Position numbers and translations under genes: made by a program. The notes under the pieces are model-generated. The model saw only the letters and a list, made by a program, of their open reading frames with translations. It was not told the origin of the DNA and made no database searches. This document shows positions 31,480 through 44,076 of a stretch of 64,000 nt of DNA, piece after piece (the stretch's first letter is position 1; the number at the start of each line of letters is the position of its first letter). This DNA is from Adiantum capillus-veneris (taxonomy: Eukaryota; Streptophyta; Polypodiopsida; Polypodiales; Pteridaceae), in assembly GCA_014529385.2 (NCBI GenBank), contig CM043970.1, positions 41,843,279-41,907,278 of the forward strand, given 5' to 3'.

Positions 31480-33767
31480 ATTGATCCTGTGGACACTTCG
31501 AGTGCAAAAGTTAGCTAATCTTACATTCTCTCAGTTTCTAGCTATACAAATGACTTCAAATTGAAACACACGCGAATTAGGGCCTAAGGGTGCAATGCAT
31601 ATGGTCATAGTTTCTTTTTGAGTGCAGATTTTTGTTGTGAGACATTATACATGTATAATGTCTAAGTGCTCAAAACAGAGTGATATTTTACATGTGCACA
31701 ACTCTTATCATGGACTCCATGAGTATATGTTTGGATTTCAATTTGGATGTTATTTGGACAAGGGCCAAAACATGTATTGGTGGTACCAAAAAGGGGTGTC
31801 TTGGACACTCCTTTGGTAGCACTTTACAAGCCCCATCTTCAAGTGTTACTTGTAAAATAAAGCAGCATGTTATATATCAATGGATAGATTTTTTCATGTA
31901 GAATCTAAAAGTATAAAGTACATTTTTTTTGCAAAAAAAGTTACCGGTCCCCACTTTTTTTAAAGGGTACCACCAAAAGGTGCAAAAAGTGGTACCACCA
32001 ATACATGCTTTTACCCACAAGCTATGACCATTAGAACTCCCTATAGGCTTTGAAGTTGGATTCTGGCTTAGTTTTGAGTATATGAGGCTCAAATGGGGTG
32101 AAATTAGATAGATGCTCTCATAATCATGTTGTCACGTCTTAGAGGGGTTAAATGTAGTCTCTAGGTTCATTTTCAAGTTAGTGAGACATCATATTCATAT
32201 AATGTCTACTTTGTCAAAAATGGCTCATAGCTGAAGTGTAAGTGAGCATTGGTATGGTATACCCTCATGTGACATTAGAATTTGATTTGGGTTTCTCCTC
32301 GTGTGCTTGTAGCCAAAAATCAATCATAGAACCTTAGATTTCGATACTAGGGGTAAGATGAGTATAGAGCCACAAAACTTGATGGGACTTGAGCTTTGGG
32401 CTAATATGAATGGGGTAAAGACATTGGAAGTGAAAGTTCTGCCCAAAATTATCATTTGGCTATAGGGAGACATTATTCACCTATAATGTCTTCATTGAGA
32501 TTTTAGGCTTAGAATTCCTCTATAGATTCCTTTGGTGATTGGGATTCCATTGGTCATCTCTGATTTTGATTTGGAGATTAGTCATGTCTTTGGGACGTAA
32601 AATGCTTCCTTTCCCAGGATTTTTTGATTTTGTGCTCCAAGTGGTCATCACCCAGCCCAAACTTGTCCAAATTGAAGGCATGATGTATATACAACATGGT
32701 GAACAAGCTTTGTGCTAAAAATTGTGGGGTTTGGCCTCTATATAAAAGTTTAGACATTATCCGCGTATAAAGTCAACTGATGCAAAACAACTTGATATTC
32801 CATAGGTAGGTTGTGTAAGGCTTGTGCAAGGTGTTCATGATCTCTGATATGAATTCCAACATGGGAATTGGGTCAAGGAGCTTCAAGAGGTTTCTTTACA
32901 CAGGATTCCACTCTTTTGAGTGATTGAAGGTCAAAACAGCTCCACTTGTGACTAAAGTGTGTTGGGGAGCCCATGATAATGTGTACAAAGAGTGAAAGTT
33001 TCCAAAACCACTACATCCTGTCAATTCAAGGCTTATAGAAATTATATGCGTATAATGTCTATTTTAGAAATATTGGCTTAGACTTGTGGTAGAGGTAGCC
33101 CAGATGTTGGTATGGCTTTAATAGGTGCAAATATGAAATTGGATAGGTTCTCTTGAGTTCAAGGTCAGTTATGACACTTTGCTTTGGAAACCGATGTGAG
33201 TGGTGATCAAAACATTCTCAATTTTGTCCAAAATTGGTGTAGAGGCTAGGTGTGGTATGCTTTATAAGTCTGAATGTCCAAAATGTTGGCAACACTCCTC
33301 CTTGACAGGTATAGACTTTATATGCGTGTAGTGTCTACTTTTGCAAAATGCATTTTTGAGCATAGGCATGTGGTGTATATGCTATGTTTATGCTGTGTAT
33401 AAAATCTCACATGATTTGAAACCCTTTTGATAAGTCCAGAGTCAAAAAATGGGATTAGGCTAAGATTTTGCGTTTTGTGGGCCTTGAGTACCCTATCTGG
33501 CTCTAAATCTGATGAAATCTTATGTGCTCCATGCTTAGGGTATGCAGAATGGGTTGGTGAAGTCATGTGAGTGCTTTTTGTGCAAAATCTACATGTGAGA
33601 CATCATACGCTTATGATGTCTTCAGTGATAAAAATGATTTTTATGCCTTTGGGTATTTTAGGATTATGCCATAAGCCCTACTAGCTAGTTTTCAACTTCA
33701 AAAGTCAGGTGTTCAGCTTAGAAACTCCTTATTTGGACTTTTAGTCTCCGAAAGAGATTTCTTCATT
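31480..33767. repeat. Diverged ~285-bp tandem array, seven units each with a 22-bp palindrome
   Basis: Seven copies of a 22-bp inverted repeat, half-site GACATTATACG plus its reverse complement, start at 31641, 32185, 32469, 32753, 33038, 33314 and 33599. Spacings are 284, 284, 285, 276 and 285. The first interval (544) becomes 285 when a 255-bp MITE with its 4-bp duplication is removed. Bases after the palindrome (TACTTTTGCAAAAATG-like) and other patches, such as an ATTTGGATTT-like phrase about 70 bases further on, recur weakly. These are therefore true but old tandem units whose palindromes are much better conserved than the rest. No coding frame. The array ends at the LTR of element B. Confidence 0.85.
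31762..32016. mobile_element. MITE-like element (255 bp) with ~27-bp terminal inverted repeats
   Basis: The left end GGGCCAAAACATGTATTGG continues to GGTACCA. The right end is its inverted copy, TGGTACCACCAATACATGC followed by TTTTACCC, about 24 of 27 matching. ACAA flanks both sides (31758-31761, 32017-32020). There is no coding capacity, so it is a miniature DNA transposon needing a transposase from elsewhere. The superfamily is not clear; a 4-bp duplication is unusual for common plant MITEs and could be a remnant of a longer one. Confidence 0.8.
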
Positions 33768-35727
33768 TGAGGGCGTTGGAGAGGGGGAACGAGGTACACA
33801 CCCGACACACAACACAAAGCCTCCCTACAACTTAGGGTATCCACAACACACCTAACCTCTCAAATAACACCTTCAAATTTACTAATTTGCAATAACATAC
33901 CCAACTTTGCACAGAAAACAACAATCGCCTACCCTGCAGAAACACCATTGAGCACCTATACAGCTCAATTCACCCTCCTAGGCTCATACAACACCCCGAT
34001 GCTGCCCTCTTTGTAACACACTTCATGCTACGGGCACACATCTCTGCAAGCACTGACAAGCACACAAAGAGCAAGAGAAAAGGAGGGGGATGGGGAGAAG
34101 CAACATGAGAAAGTGGGGCAAAGACTTCGTAGTATTGAATATGGAGATAGTAGAGCCAATTATGCACCTTCAATGGCAAGCTTCCAATACACCGTCTTTC
34201 CAAAAACTCTATCTGGAAAAAAAGCCCTTGAAAATCACTTACATGTCCTTTTATAGCGCTTGGCTAAGGATAAAAATTAAAAAAAGGGAGCTCTCAAGCT
34301 TGTGCAATCAACTGAAGCTCATATTAGTATTTTTCTTGCATTACTGGCACTTGTCATACTTCTTTTGGAAACATCTGCATGGTGCACCTTTCCATGAGAT
34401 TCTATCTCTAGAACCGCCCCTTACCACCACAAAACTGCCCCTTTCCACCTTTGAACTGGCCCTTTAGGCTGCCTTGGAGCTTTCTCGGACTGTCTCTCTC
34501 TCACACACCTTGTCTGTTGTATGCCGCGGGACACCTGCCATCCCCGAGCACTAGCGATATTGCTAGTGGGAGGAGCCTTCTACTCAAAAAATTTTCCTAT
34601 GAGGGTGTGTGGGAATTGACCAACTACCGATAGTGCCACCGAATGCCACCAGCACTAGCATGCCACCCTGCCTTCCCCTTCTCCTACCAAATTTTTATCG
34701 GGTCATGCCACCAGTGCAGTGCCCAACGAGCAACACCATAGCACCTCACCAAGGGAACTCTCACCTCCTCATACACTTCAAATGGCTCCATGTTGTGGCT
34801 CTTTTACCCTCAACACCTGGCCCCCGCCAATGCATATGGGATATCCCCTTGCCACGCGGCGGCCTCTTGGGTCAAAAATCCAAAAACACTTTTTTTTAAA
34901 TCCCTCATGCAACCCAACTTTTCCCCGCTTGTCCTACCTGCCAATTGTCACCTGGTGATCCAATTGTCAAGCCGCAAATCCTCGCTATAATCTCACATGA
35001 TTGGCTCTCAACTCATCTGACCTCGCCGCACTCCAAGATTCCCCGAGACTTCAAACTGAGTAGATTTCATTTGCAACCAATCACAAACAACTGCACCCTG
35101 AATTTTCCGCTTCGGGATCCATTTAACAAGCAATCAGCTCCTATTATCTCCATACATTGCATAACACCTTCTCAAACTCTATCCAGGTCCAAAAAAGGCT
35201 AGATGGCATGACTCCCCATGCGGTCAAGTGGGCACCAACCTGGGCACCCGGTAAAATTCAAATGGCCATATCCAACAATCATTAGCTCTGATCTACAATT
35301 TGAAAAGACAGTTATGCTCCATAAATCAAGTACTACATGTCTATACACTGACATCCACTTGGGCCACCTGTCCCTAGCTTCCCTACCCGGCAAGAGTCTG
35401 CAATGAACTGCACCTTCAAACTCAAATATCTTGGGCTTTGTAGATCTATTTGATGAGCCGTCTGGACCTGCTCCTTCAGCACTTCAAGCTCTAGAGTTCT
35501 AGGCCCAAAGAATACACCTTAAACCTCCTTCATCTGCTACCCAAATTAGCCCCTTTTGGAGCCTTTCTTGGCCTGTAAACTGCATCAACCATACATATTC
35601 GTTGCTACCTACATGCCCATGATGTCTACAGCTGTTCTAGCCCTTTGTGATGCTTCTGTTAGCCTGCACATACTTGCCCATGCCATCTTCTATGGTTGAC
35701 CAATTTTGGTTGCACCATTATTTCCCA
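33768..35727 (-). repeat. 3' LTR of gypsy element B (left)
   Basis: A direct repeat of 39803-41651 from about 33945 onward. On the minus strand it starts TGGGAAATAATGG after an AGGGGG polypurine run. The outer 175 bases (33768-33942) have a counterpart only in the LTR of element A (both have a GGGGGAAC...ACACCCG.CAC motif). The left boundary is uncertain by tens of bases. Confidence 0.75.
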
Positions 35728-35880
35728 CCCCCTAGTATGCTCAACCAAAAAAACCTTTATTCCATTTCTAACTACAAAACCGGGCACACACTACCAAACC
35801 TTTCCCACCCCCTAGTATGCTCAACCAAAAAAAGCTTTATTCCATTTCTAACTACAAAACCTTGCATACACTACCAAACC
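35721..35880. repeat. Exact-period 80-bp tandem duplication across the B LTR/polypurine boundary
   Basis: TTTCCCACCCCCTAGTATGC occurs at 35721 and again at 35801. The two 80-base units differ at only a few positions (for example CCGGGCACAC against CCTTGCATAC). The duplicated unit includes the last 7 bases of the LTR and the polypurine tract. Confidence 0.85.
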
Positions 35881-36460
35881 ATTGCACACTGGATGGTATG
35901 GAGATGAAAATTGATGTTGAATACCCAACTTTTCTACTAGTGCACGTACCAACTTACTTTTGAATCCTTGTCCTCGACCAGATATAAGCACCCAAGGTTC
36001 TCCAAAATGGCAGCATATGCAATAAAAAACAAATTGGGCAATAGTATGAGCATTTATCTCTTTTACCACTTTAGCCTCCACCCACCTGGTGAGATAGTCT
36101 GTAGCCACCACAATATACTTTTTACCGCTCGGTCGCTGACTTGGGCCATGGACTAATAGCATCCAAACCCCACTTTTCAAAAGCATCATGTGCTACGATA
36201 GCCCCTTATTGCTAGGCTACCAATCGTCTTTCACCCATTACTTGGCACTAATGGCACATCTTGCACCAATAGTGCATATCTCACACAACAGAAGGCCACC
36301 AAAACCCACTTTTTAAAATACGAAACAAGACATGATCCTTAACTTGATGTTTGTTCCCTTCGTGGCACTGCTCCAATACCATACCAATCTCCTCCTTGTA
36401 AAGGATTTGATGTAGCACCCCATCTCAACTGTGCATCATAAGATTTTCACCTACCAGAGT
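35881..36460 (-). pseudogene. Gypsy integrase relic (element B)
   Basis: The minus-strand frame 36189-35848 holds the integrase core: KKYIVVATDYLTRWVEAKVV (first Asp present), then LISGRGQGFKSKLV, in which the second catalytic Asp of the usual SDRG.GF is Gly, and SSPYHPVCNGLV. After this point the frame leaves the conserved Glu region. Upstream pieces in other frames (about 36300-36190) retain a zinc-finger-like CKMCH region and HDAFEKWGLDAI. Integrase would insert the cDNA into nuclear chromosomes. This copy is catalytically dead. Confidence 0.8.
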
Positions 36461-37010
36461 TAAATTTTGAGCTCTTTGAACAATTCTCTTCTTTTGTAGC
36501 TAGAAAAGTCCTTCAGAACATTGACCTATGCTCAAGAAATCATCAATGTCTTTCAAAGTTTCCCTACCTGCATAAGTAGTCGGTGCCACATACAAACTTG
36601 ACACATGAGTTTGAACACGACTGCTAGCCAATCGGTCCACTTCCTGGTTCTGCTCCCCTCTAACATGTTTGAACTGAACCTCTTCAAAAAACTTCAATAG
36701 CTTATTTATAGGAAAAAACCAATTCTTGAGTGAATCCCTCTTTACCTACCATTGGCCCAAAAGTTTCTTGATAACCAACATAGCATCGCCTCTGACTACT
36801 AACCTTGATATGCCAAATTCAATACACTGCTTTAGACCCAGATGTAAAATAAGTTACTCCGCCTCATTGCCGGTATGCACATCTTCCAAGTCGTAAGCTT
36901 TTGAAAAACTGATTGTGCCATGTGGATCTTGGATGACCACAGATCCACCTAGTTTTTGTGTTACCCTTTTGTAGCGCCATCAAAACCAACAGTGAAGGCC
37001 CCTTTCAAGT
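36461..37010 (-). pseudogene. Second (archaeal-type) RNase H relic of element B
   Basis: Minus-strand pieces: VHTGNEAE (the NNEAEY-type Glu), CIEFGISRLVVRGDAMLVIK (Asp) and the open frame 36697-36500 with FEEVQFKHVRGEQNQEVDRLAS, the last with VDRLAS in the usual ADALA position. This domain lies between RT/RNase H and integrase, as in J and H. Frameshifts and a stop separate the pieces. Confidence 0.65.
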
Positions 37011-37129
37011 CTGGCTCCTATTTGTCCTCTTCTCGCACTACCCTTGGATAAATTGGTAACTCGACCTCTTTGTTGACTAGGATATCCGCCAAATGAGACC
37101 AACTTGTGTGATCTACTTTGAACATGAAC

Positions 37130-38400
37130 TCAAACTGTTGGAGCTCTATCACCCATTTCAGGTCGCTTCCCTGGGTTTAATTGTAGCACCACTTCAAGAA
37201 AAATATTGTTAGCCGTCAACACATAAAATTTATGAATGGTCGAATAGACTTTGAACTTCCTACAGGCAAAGACTAAATCCATCACCCACTGTTCCGCTTC
37301 TGTATAGGTAGCCTCTCCCGAACTTATTACCCTGCTCTCGAAGTAAATAGGATCGTAAATTCTCCCCACCTTCTGTAACAATACTGCTCCAATGGCCACC
37401 GTACCCACCAGCATAGCAAGATAGAATTCATCCTCTTCGTTGGGAGGGCATACCATAGGTAGATGACATAGAATACCTCTCACTTTGTCAAATGCTTCTT
37501 GAGATTAATCATCCCATTGAAATTTGTGCAGCTACTTATCCCTTTCCTTAGAGGATAAACATACTGAGACAACATCCAAAAGAAACGTTACAAATACTTT
37601 AACTTATGCACGAACGATGCCAACCTAGTCGCACTGGTGGGAGGCTCCATAAGAGCCAATGCCTTCACTTTATCTATGCCATTCTGTGACACCACATGAC
37701 CCAACAAATGAGCCCTTGGTTGTGCCAATTTTCACTTCTTTGGGTTCAACTGCCCTCCTTCTTCATCTAGCCTTTGAAAGCATAGCTTCATCTTGGACAA
37801 GTGTTCCACCATGGAACTATAACAACCAATATCATCCATAAAAACTCTGATGAACCTATCCAAGTATGGCCCGAACGCTTTGTTCATCCAGTCTTGAAAA
37901 TTATCATACGCATTCACTAGTCGAAAAGGCATCCTGTGGTAGGCAAAGCACCCCCATGGAGAGATGAAGGTGGCCTTCAACTCATCCTCCAAAGCAATAC
38001 CAATCTAAAAATACCCTAAAAACCATCCATAATAGAGTAGAACTTGTGTCCAACAACCTAGTTTATGATCTTGTCCTAAAATGGCAAGGGGTAGTGATTC
38101 TGCTTGGTTGCAGCATTCAAGGGCTTATAGTCCACACATACCTGCCACTTCACATTCTTCTTTGGAGTAATGACAACATGGGAAACCCACTCAAACTCTT
38201 TCATTGGAGAAATAATACCTTCCTTGAGCAACTTGTTGATCTCTTTCCATAGAACCTCCTTTTGAATATTTCCCAGCCTCTTTAGCTTCTGTGCTTTTGG
38301 CCTGTATCTGTCTAAGTAGGATCCCATGCTCCACTCCTTTAGCTCCTCTGAAATCTTTATACTTCGTTGAAAATAAGTTGGGATAAGATGCACATAGGTC
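37130..38400 (-). pseudogene. Gypsy reverse transcriptase with intrinsic RNase H relic (element B)
   Basis: Minus-strand order: EINKLLKEGIISPMKEFEWV and VCVDYKPLNAATKQNHYPLP (38393-38076); ISPWGCFAYHRMPFRLVNAY and RVFMDDIGCYSSM (37992-37732, catalytic MDD retained); then the RNase H-like segment GTVAIGAVLLQKV, PIYFESRVISSGEATYTEAE (37483-37130). Several frameshifts and stops separate them. Domain order and motifs match J. Confidence 0.88.
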
Positions 38401-39137
38401 CATATAGCCTTCCTTCTTTTGCTTGGTTAAATTTGTACCTAGCATATCTTCCACCTCTTTAACCTTCACGGGAGCCTGCATACCTTTACTTGCACTGGAA
38501 AAATCTATGGTGACCCCAAACAAATCTGTATCTAGATTCAATAAGTCTTCATCACTCTCTTCCACTTCGACACTGGTGGACCCTTCATCATAAGTCGACC
38601 CGGTTTCATATGCTAGAATCCCTGTTTTCACCCCCCGGGTGATGGATAAAAGCGGCTCTCCCTGGCCTTCAGGTCAAGCATGATCTGCCCTCCATTATCT
38701 TGATCCGGCAAGGTAAATACCCATTTCTCCCAATCTTGCTTGGCCCCAATTTCCAAAAACCATGGCCTTCCCAATATAATGGGATAGGCATTTTCACCTG
38801 CTTTCATGACAAAAAATTCAATTAAGCATTCAATTCCCATGACCTTTACCTTCACATCCTGTGGCACTCCTAAACACCGAGCTTTGGCATGGTTGGCCAT
38901 CCTCATTTGGACATTGGATATGATGATAGCTTTAATACCAATATCCATCATAGCAGACTATGTGATCACATAGAACTGGGCACCACCATCAATGTAGGCT
39001 TGCACATTCTTCTTCTTTTCAAGCAAAACTTCCACCACTCGAAGCACATTAGTCGGACTCCCCACCCTCAAGACCAGATTGAGTACCACATGCACATCTC
39101 CTCCTACTCAGGGAAGCCTCGTACTGACACTGGTTGA
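38401..39137 (-). pseudogene. Gypsy protease and acidic linker relic (element B)
   Basis: The retropepsin-like active site reads AYIDGGAQFYVIT near 38997-38955, followed by an in-frame TAG. The frame continues 38951-38628 with MRMANHAKARCLGVPQDVKV and AYPIILGRPWFLEIGAKQDW, the conserved C-terminal block. A Glu/Asp/Ser-rich linker (38631-38420) leads to RT. The protease would mature gag-pol in the particle. Confidence 0.82.
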
Positions 39138-39402
39138 CCACTACCTCCTTAATTTAGGGTTTAATGCAAGTAGCTGCCCAAATGTGATGTTAGCTTTTTT
39201 TTTTTGAACATCTATTACGAGATTGTATTCAAGATTACCGTGCCCCAACTGAAAATCCCTCTGTGTAATCCTCCTTCATCTTCTCTTGCTTGGCTCTCGC
39301 TGCTCTCAACCTTCGTTCACCTTCTCTTTACCCTTCCTTGCTCTAGTTTCACGTTTCGTCTTGGTCTCTCTTTCACCTCTTGCTCTTTTGTCAGCCATAA
39401 TA

Positions 39403-39802
39403 TCAACCTCCTGCTGTCAACACCAATAATATTAACCCTTTGTACTTCATCAGTACTCGAGGAAGCTGCCTGTACTTGGTTTTTGACTGATTGTTGCTCC
39501 CTTTGACCATTAAACTACCCCTGACCCCTGCCTCCACAAAACAAAGGATACATACCGTCCATTTCCCTCGGTGGATGAGGGAAATCTGGAGCATAATGGC
39601 CCTCCTCTCTGCAATTATAACACCTGCCAGGCAATTGCCTAGCTCTGCCTCTTCCTGTCCTTGCTTGGTCTCTGTCCATAACACTTACATGCAACTTTTA
39701 CACTTGCTCAGATAATCTTGAACCGTACGTACCCATTGTTGAGGAACGGTTGCCACCCCTTGATTCATCCGATTCTCCACTTGAACTTCTTCCCTTGGAC
39801 CA
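39403..39802 (-). pseudogene. Gypsy gag C-terminus with damaged zinc knuckle (element B)
   Basis: The minus strand reads NRMNQGVATVPQQWVRTVQ (about 39775-39715), then QLPGRCYNCREEGHYAPDF near 39640-39590. This is a CCHC knuckle whose last Cys is Phe. The N-terminal gag core is missing: the sequence jumps straight into LTR sequence at about 39803. The segment 39138-39402 is a poorly readable linker. Confidence 0.7.
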
Positions 39803-41651
39803 CTCAACACCTATATAGCTCAATTCACCCTTCCCGGCTCATACAGCACCCCGATTCTACCCTTTTTGTAACACACTTCCTGCTGCAGGAAACACCTCCA
39901 CAAGCACACAAAGAGGGAGAGGAAAGGAGGGGGATGAAGTGGGGCAAAGGCTTGGTAGTATTGAATATGAAGATAGTACAACCAATTCTGAAGCTCCAAT
40001 GGCAAGCTTCCAATACACAGGCTTGTAGGCCTTCAAAAAATGTCTTTGGCAAAAAAGACCTTTGAAAATCACTTACATGTCCTTTTATAGGGCTAGGCTA
40101 AGGCTAAGCTAAAAAAGAAAAAAAAGGGAGATGTCAAGCTCGTGCAATCAATTGAAGCTCATATTAGTTGTTTTGTTGCATTGCTAGCACTTGGCATACT
40201 TCTTTTGGAAACATCTACATGGTGCACCTTCCCATGAGATTCTCTCTCTAGAACTGCCCCTTACCACCGCAGGACTACCCCTTACCACCTTTGAAGTTTC
40301 CCTTTGAATTGGACCGTTAGGCTGTCTTGTAACTTTCTCAAACTGTCTCTCTCACCCACCTTGTCTGATGCATGCCACAGGGCACCTCCCCTCCCCAAGC
40401 ACTAGCGATATTGCTAGTGGAGGGAGCCCTTCTCCTCAAAAATTTTGCCCATGAGGGCACACAGGAGGCGACACATCATCACTCTTTACCGACTACCGAC
40501 AGTGTCACCGAATATCTCCAGCATCGGTGCACCACCCTGCCCTCACCTTCTCCTGCCAAAATGCTGTTGGGTTGCGCCACCAGGGCAGTGCCCAACGGGC
40601 AACACCATAGAGCCTCACCAATGGAGCTCTCACCTCCTCATACACTTCAAATGGCTCCACGTTGTGGCTCTTATACTCTCAACACTCAGTACCTACCAAT
40701 GCATATGGGGTATCCCCGGGCCACGTGGCGGCCTTCTGGGTGGCCACCCTTCCAAGCCTCAAAAAAATTCAAAGACACTTTTATAAAATCCCTCATGCAA
40801 CTTAACTTTTTTCCATGCTTGTCCTACCTGCCAATTATTGCCTGATGATCTGATTACCGAGCCACAAAACCTAGCTGCAAGCCTACATGATTGGCTCCGA
40901 ACTCATCCAACCTTGCTACACTCCAAGATTCCTCGAGACCCCAAATCGAGGCCGCAAAATTGCTAGATTTCATCTGCAATCAATCACAAACAATTGCACC
41001 CCAACTTCCAACTGCTATATCTTTCCGCTCCGGGCTTGGTTTGACCAGAAATAAACTCTTGTTAGCTCCATACATCTCATAGAACCTTCTAAGACTTTAT
41101 TGAGGCCCAGTAAATGCCAAATGGAACGACTCCCCATGCGGTCAGGTGGGCACCAACCTGGCCCCCAAAAAAACTTCAAATGTCCTAATCGAGTAATCCG
41201 TAGCTCTAATCTACAATCTAAAAAGATGAGTATGCTCCATAAATCAAGCACTACACGTCTATACACTGACATCCACTTGGGCCACCTATCCCCATCTACC
41301 CTACCCCCCAACAAGAATCTGCAATGCACTACACATTCAAACTCAAATATCTTGGGCTCCGTAGCTCTGTTTGATGGGCCGCTCGGACTTGCTCCTTCAG
41401 CACGTCAAGCTCTACATTCATAGGACCAAGAATTTCACCTTGAACCTCCTTCTTTTTCCACCCAAATTAGCCTCTTTTGGAGCCTTTCTTGGCCTGTAAA
41501 CCGTATCAGCCATACATATCCGCTGCTACCTGCCTGCCCATGATCTTTACATCTGCTCTAGCCCTTTTCCATGCTTTTGCTAGCATACACATGCCTGGCC
41601 ATGCCATCTTCTATGGTCGACCAACTTTGGATGGACCAACGTGTTACGGCA
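39803..41651 (-). repeat. 5' LTR of gypsy element B (right), internally truncated
   Basis: It matches the left LTR from CACCTATATAGCTCAATTC onward and ends at ...GTTACGGCA (TGCCGTAAC on the minus strand). The 3' end of this LTR, with its primer site and gag start, is deleted at the junction with gag. Confidence 0.8.
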
Positions 41652-42006
41652 GTAATTCTTTTTGAGCTTTAATTCCCCTGTATGTGGATGCTGTTAGGCA
41701 CCTTTCCATGGCTTTGATGTATCATTTGAACTCACAGATACTCGTTTTGGCCATTTTTTGCTCAAAAATTGTCTTTTGTTGAGGAGATGGTGGGCGATAA
41801 TTTTTCTTGATGTTTGATCTTACATGCTGGTTTGTTGATGATATGTCGATGACGCTTGTGAAGTTTGGTGGCAAACGGACACCTAGCTTGGCCATCAGGC
41901 CCAAATGACGCTTTGCAGTTCCGAAGCCTTGCTTGATATTTTGATGCACTTTTTGATGATATTTTGGGGAGGAGGCTAGCTTGGCTGATAGACATGGTTG
42001 AGACAC
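41652..42006. other. Unassigned spacer between gypsy elements B and H
   Basis: No gene or element recognised. A minus-strand open frame from 42111 to 41722 overlaps the H LTR edge and has no motifs. Confidence 0.4.
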
Positions 42007-43089
<1,083 letters not shown>

Positions 43090-43107
43090 GTGGGAGTTAG
43101 AGGGTTC

Positions 43108-44076
43108 TCCCTCTTCTTGAATGTCTAGCATGAATTCTGGATCGAACCTACGAAAATAACTTTTGAATCTCTATCCATTGACCCTAGTCTTGTGAATTCT
43201 CCCATCTGCTTCCATCAACTTATAGCTCCCGTTGTCATAGCGTTTCTTGATGATGAATGGCCCTTCCCATCTGGGTTGAAATTTCTTGTCCTTCCTGGTG
43301 TCGAATCTATTGTCGTATCTCAGCACTAACATACCTTTTCCCAGTCCCTTTTCTTCAAGCCCTTGATTGAAAGTGAGCCGGCATCATTCTGCTTGTGTTG
43401 CACAATGATTGATTGCTTCTTCCCTATCTAGTTGGAGTCTCTCTAGATCCAAGATGTGGTTTCGGAGATTTACAATTGGACGATGTATCTGGCTAGCCAA
43501 AACTCGTAAGTTGGCTATCTGTATTTCAATGGGTAGGATTTCCTCCTTCGCATAAACTAGATGGAAAGGGATGAAACCTAGTGATGTTCGGTACGTTGTT
43601 CTATAGGCCCAAAGAGCTTCCATGAGATGTTTATCCCAGTCCCCTGTGTGATTGTTCACCTGCTTTGTGATGATTTTGCAAATCATTCCGTTTACCTTCT
43701 CTACCAGACCATTGCATTGTGGATAGTATGGTGTGGAATGTCGGCATGTGATGCCTAACTTCTTCATCAGTTCTCCCACCAAATCACCTCTGAATCCTAG
43801 TCCTCTATCTGATATTATCTCAAGAGGAGTGCCAAAACGGCAACAGATATGTTGAAAAGTTAATTTTTCTACCTCTTGGGCTATAATGCGGGTGGTGGCT
43901 GTTGCTTCTGCCCATCGAGTCATGTAGTCTACACCCACTATGATGTACAATTTACCTGATTGGGCCCTTGGTAAAGGACCGATTGCATCTATTTCCCATT
44001 TCTCAAATGGACCATATGAGATGATAGGAGTCTGTGGCTCGTAGGTTAATGTGCAATCACTGGCCACTGGACAGGC
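43108..44076 (-). pseudogene. Gypsy integrase (element H)
   Basis: The minus-strand frame 44067-43384 has GPFEKWEIDAIGPLP, YIIVGVDYMTRWAEAT (Asp), EIISDRGLGFRGDLV (Asp), YPQCNGLVEKVNGMI (Glu) and DKHLMEALWAYRTTYRTSLG, so the DDE triad is present. A TGA at 43384 is followed in the same frame by the C-terminal domain (FQPRWEGPFIIKKRYDNGSY, HKTRVNG, TAG, RFKSYFRRFDP). There is no chromodomain. The upstream zinc finger is in the next entry, separated by TAG. Confidence 0.9.

Larger units (their letters stand above)
33768..41651 (-). mobile_element. Degraded Ty3/gypsy element B with two ~1.9-kb LTRs
   Basis: The LTR copies (33768-35727 and 39803-41651) enclose minus-strand gag, protease, RT, RNase H and integrase relics in canonical order. 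The 5' LTR (right) is truncated where gag joins it at about 39803, so the primer site and gag start are lost. No target duplication was found. The left edge is placed only approximately, at the end of the tandem array. The many stops and substitutions show an old copy, related to element A. Confidence 0.85.

Noticed and set aside
31901-31922. A possible eighth degenerate palindrome exactly 284 bases before 32185
   Set aside because: It lies inside the MITE, and removal of the MITE already gives the correct 285-bp phase; the match is poor and coincidental.
31641-33620. CRISPR-like array suspected from the regularly spaced short repeats
   Set aside because: Units are about 285 bp with related, decayed inter-repeat sequence, in an evidently plant nuclear context with no cas genes; this is a tandem satellite, not a CRISPR.
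36000-39000. Endogenous pararetrovirus (caulimovirid) as an alternative to gypsy for the RT regions
   Set aside because: Presence of integrase, paired LTRs and gypsy domain order in the same units; no movement-protein motif seen.
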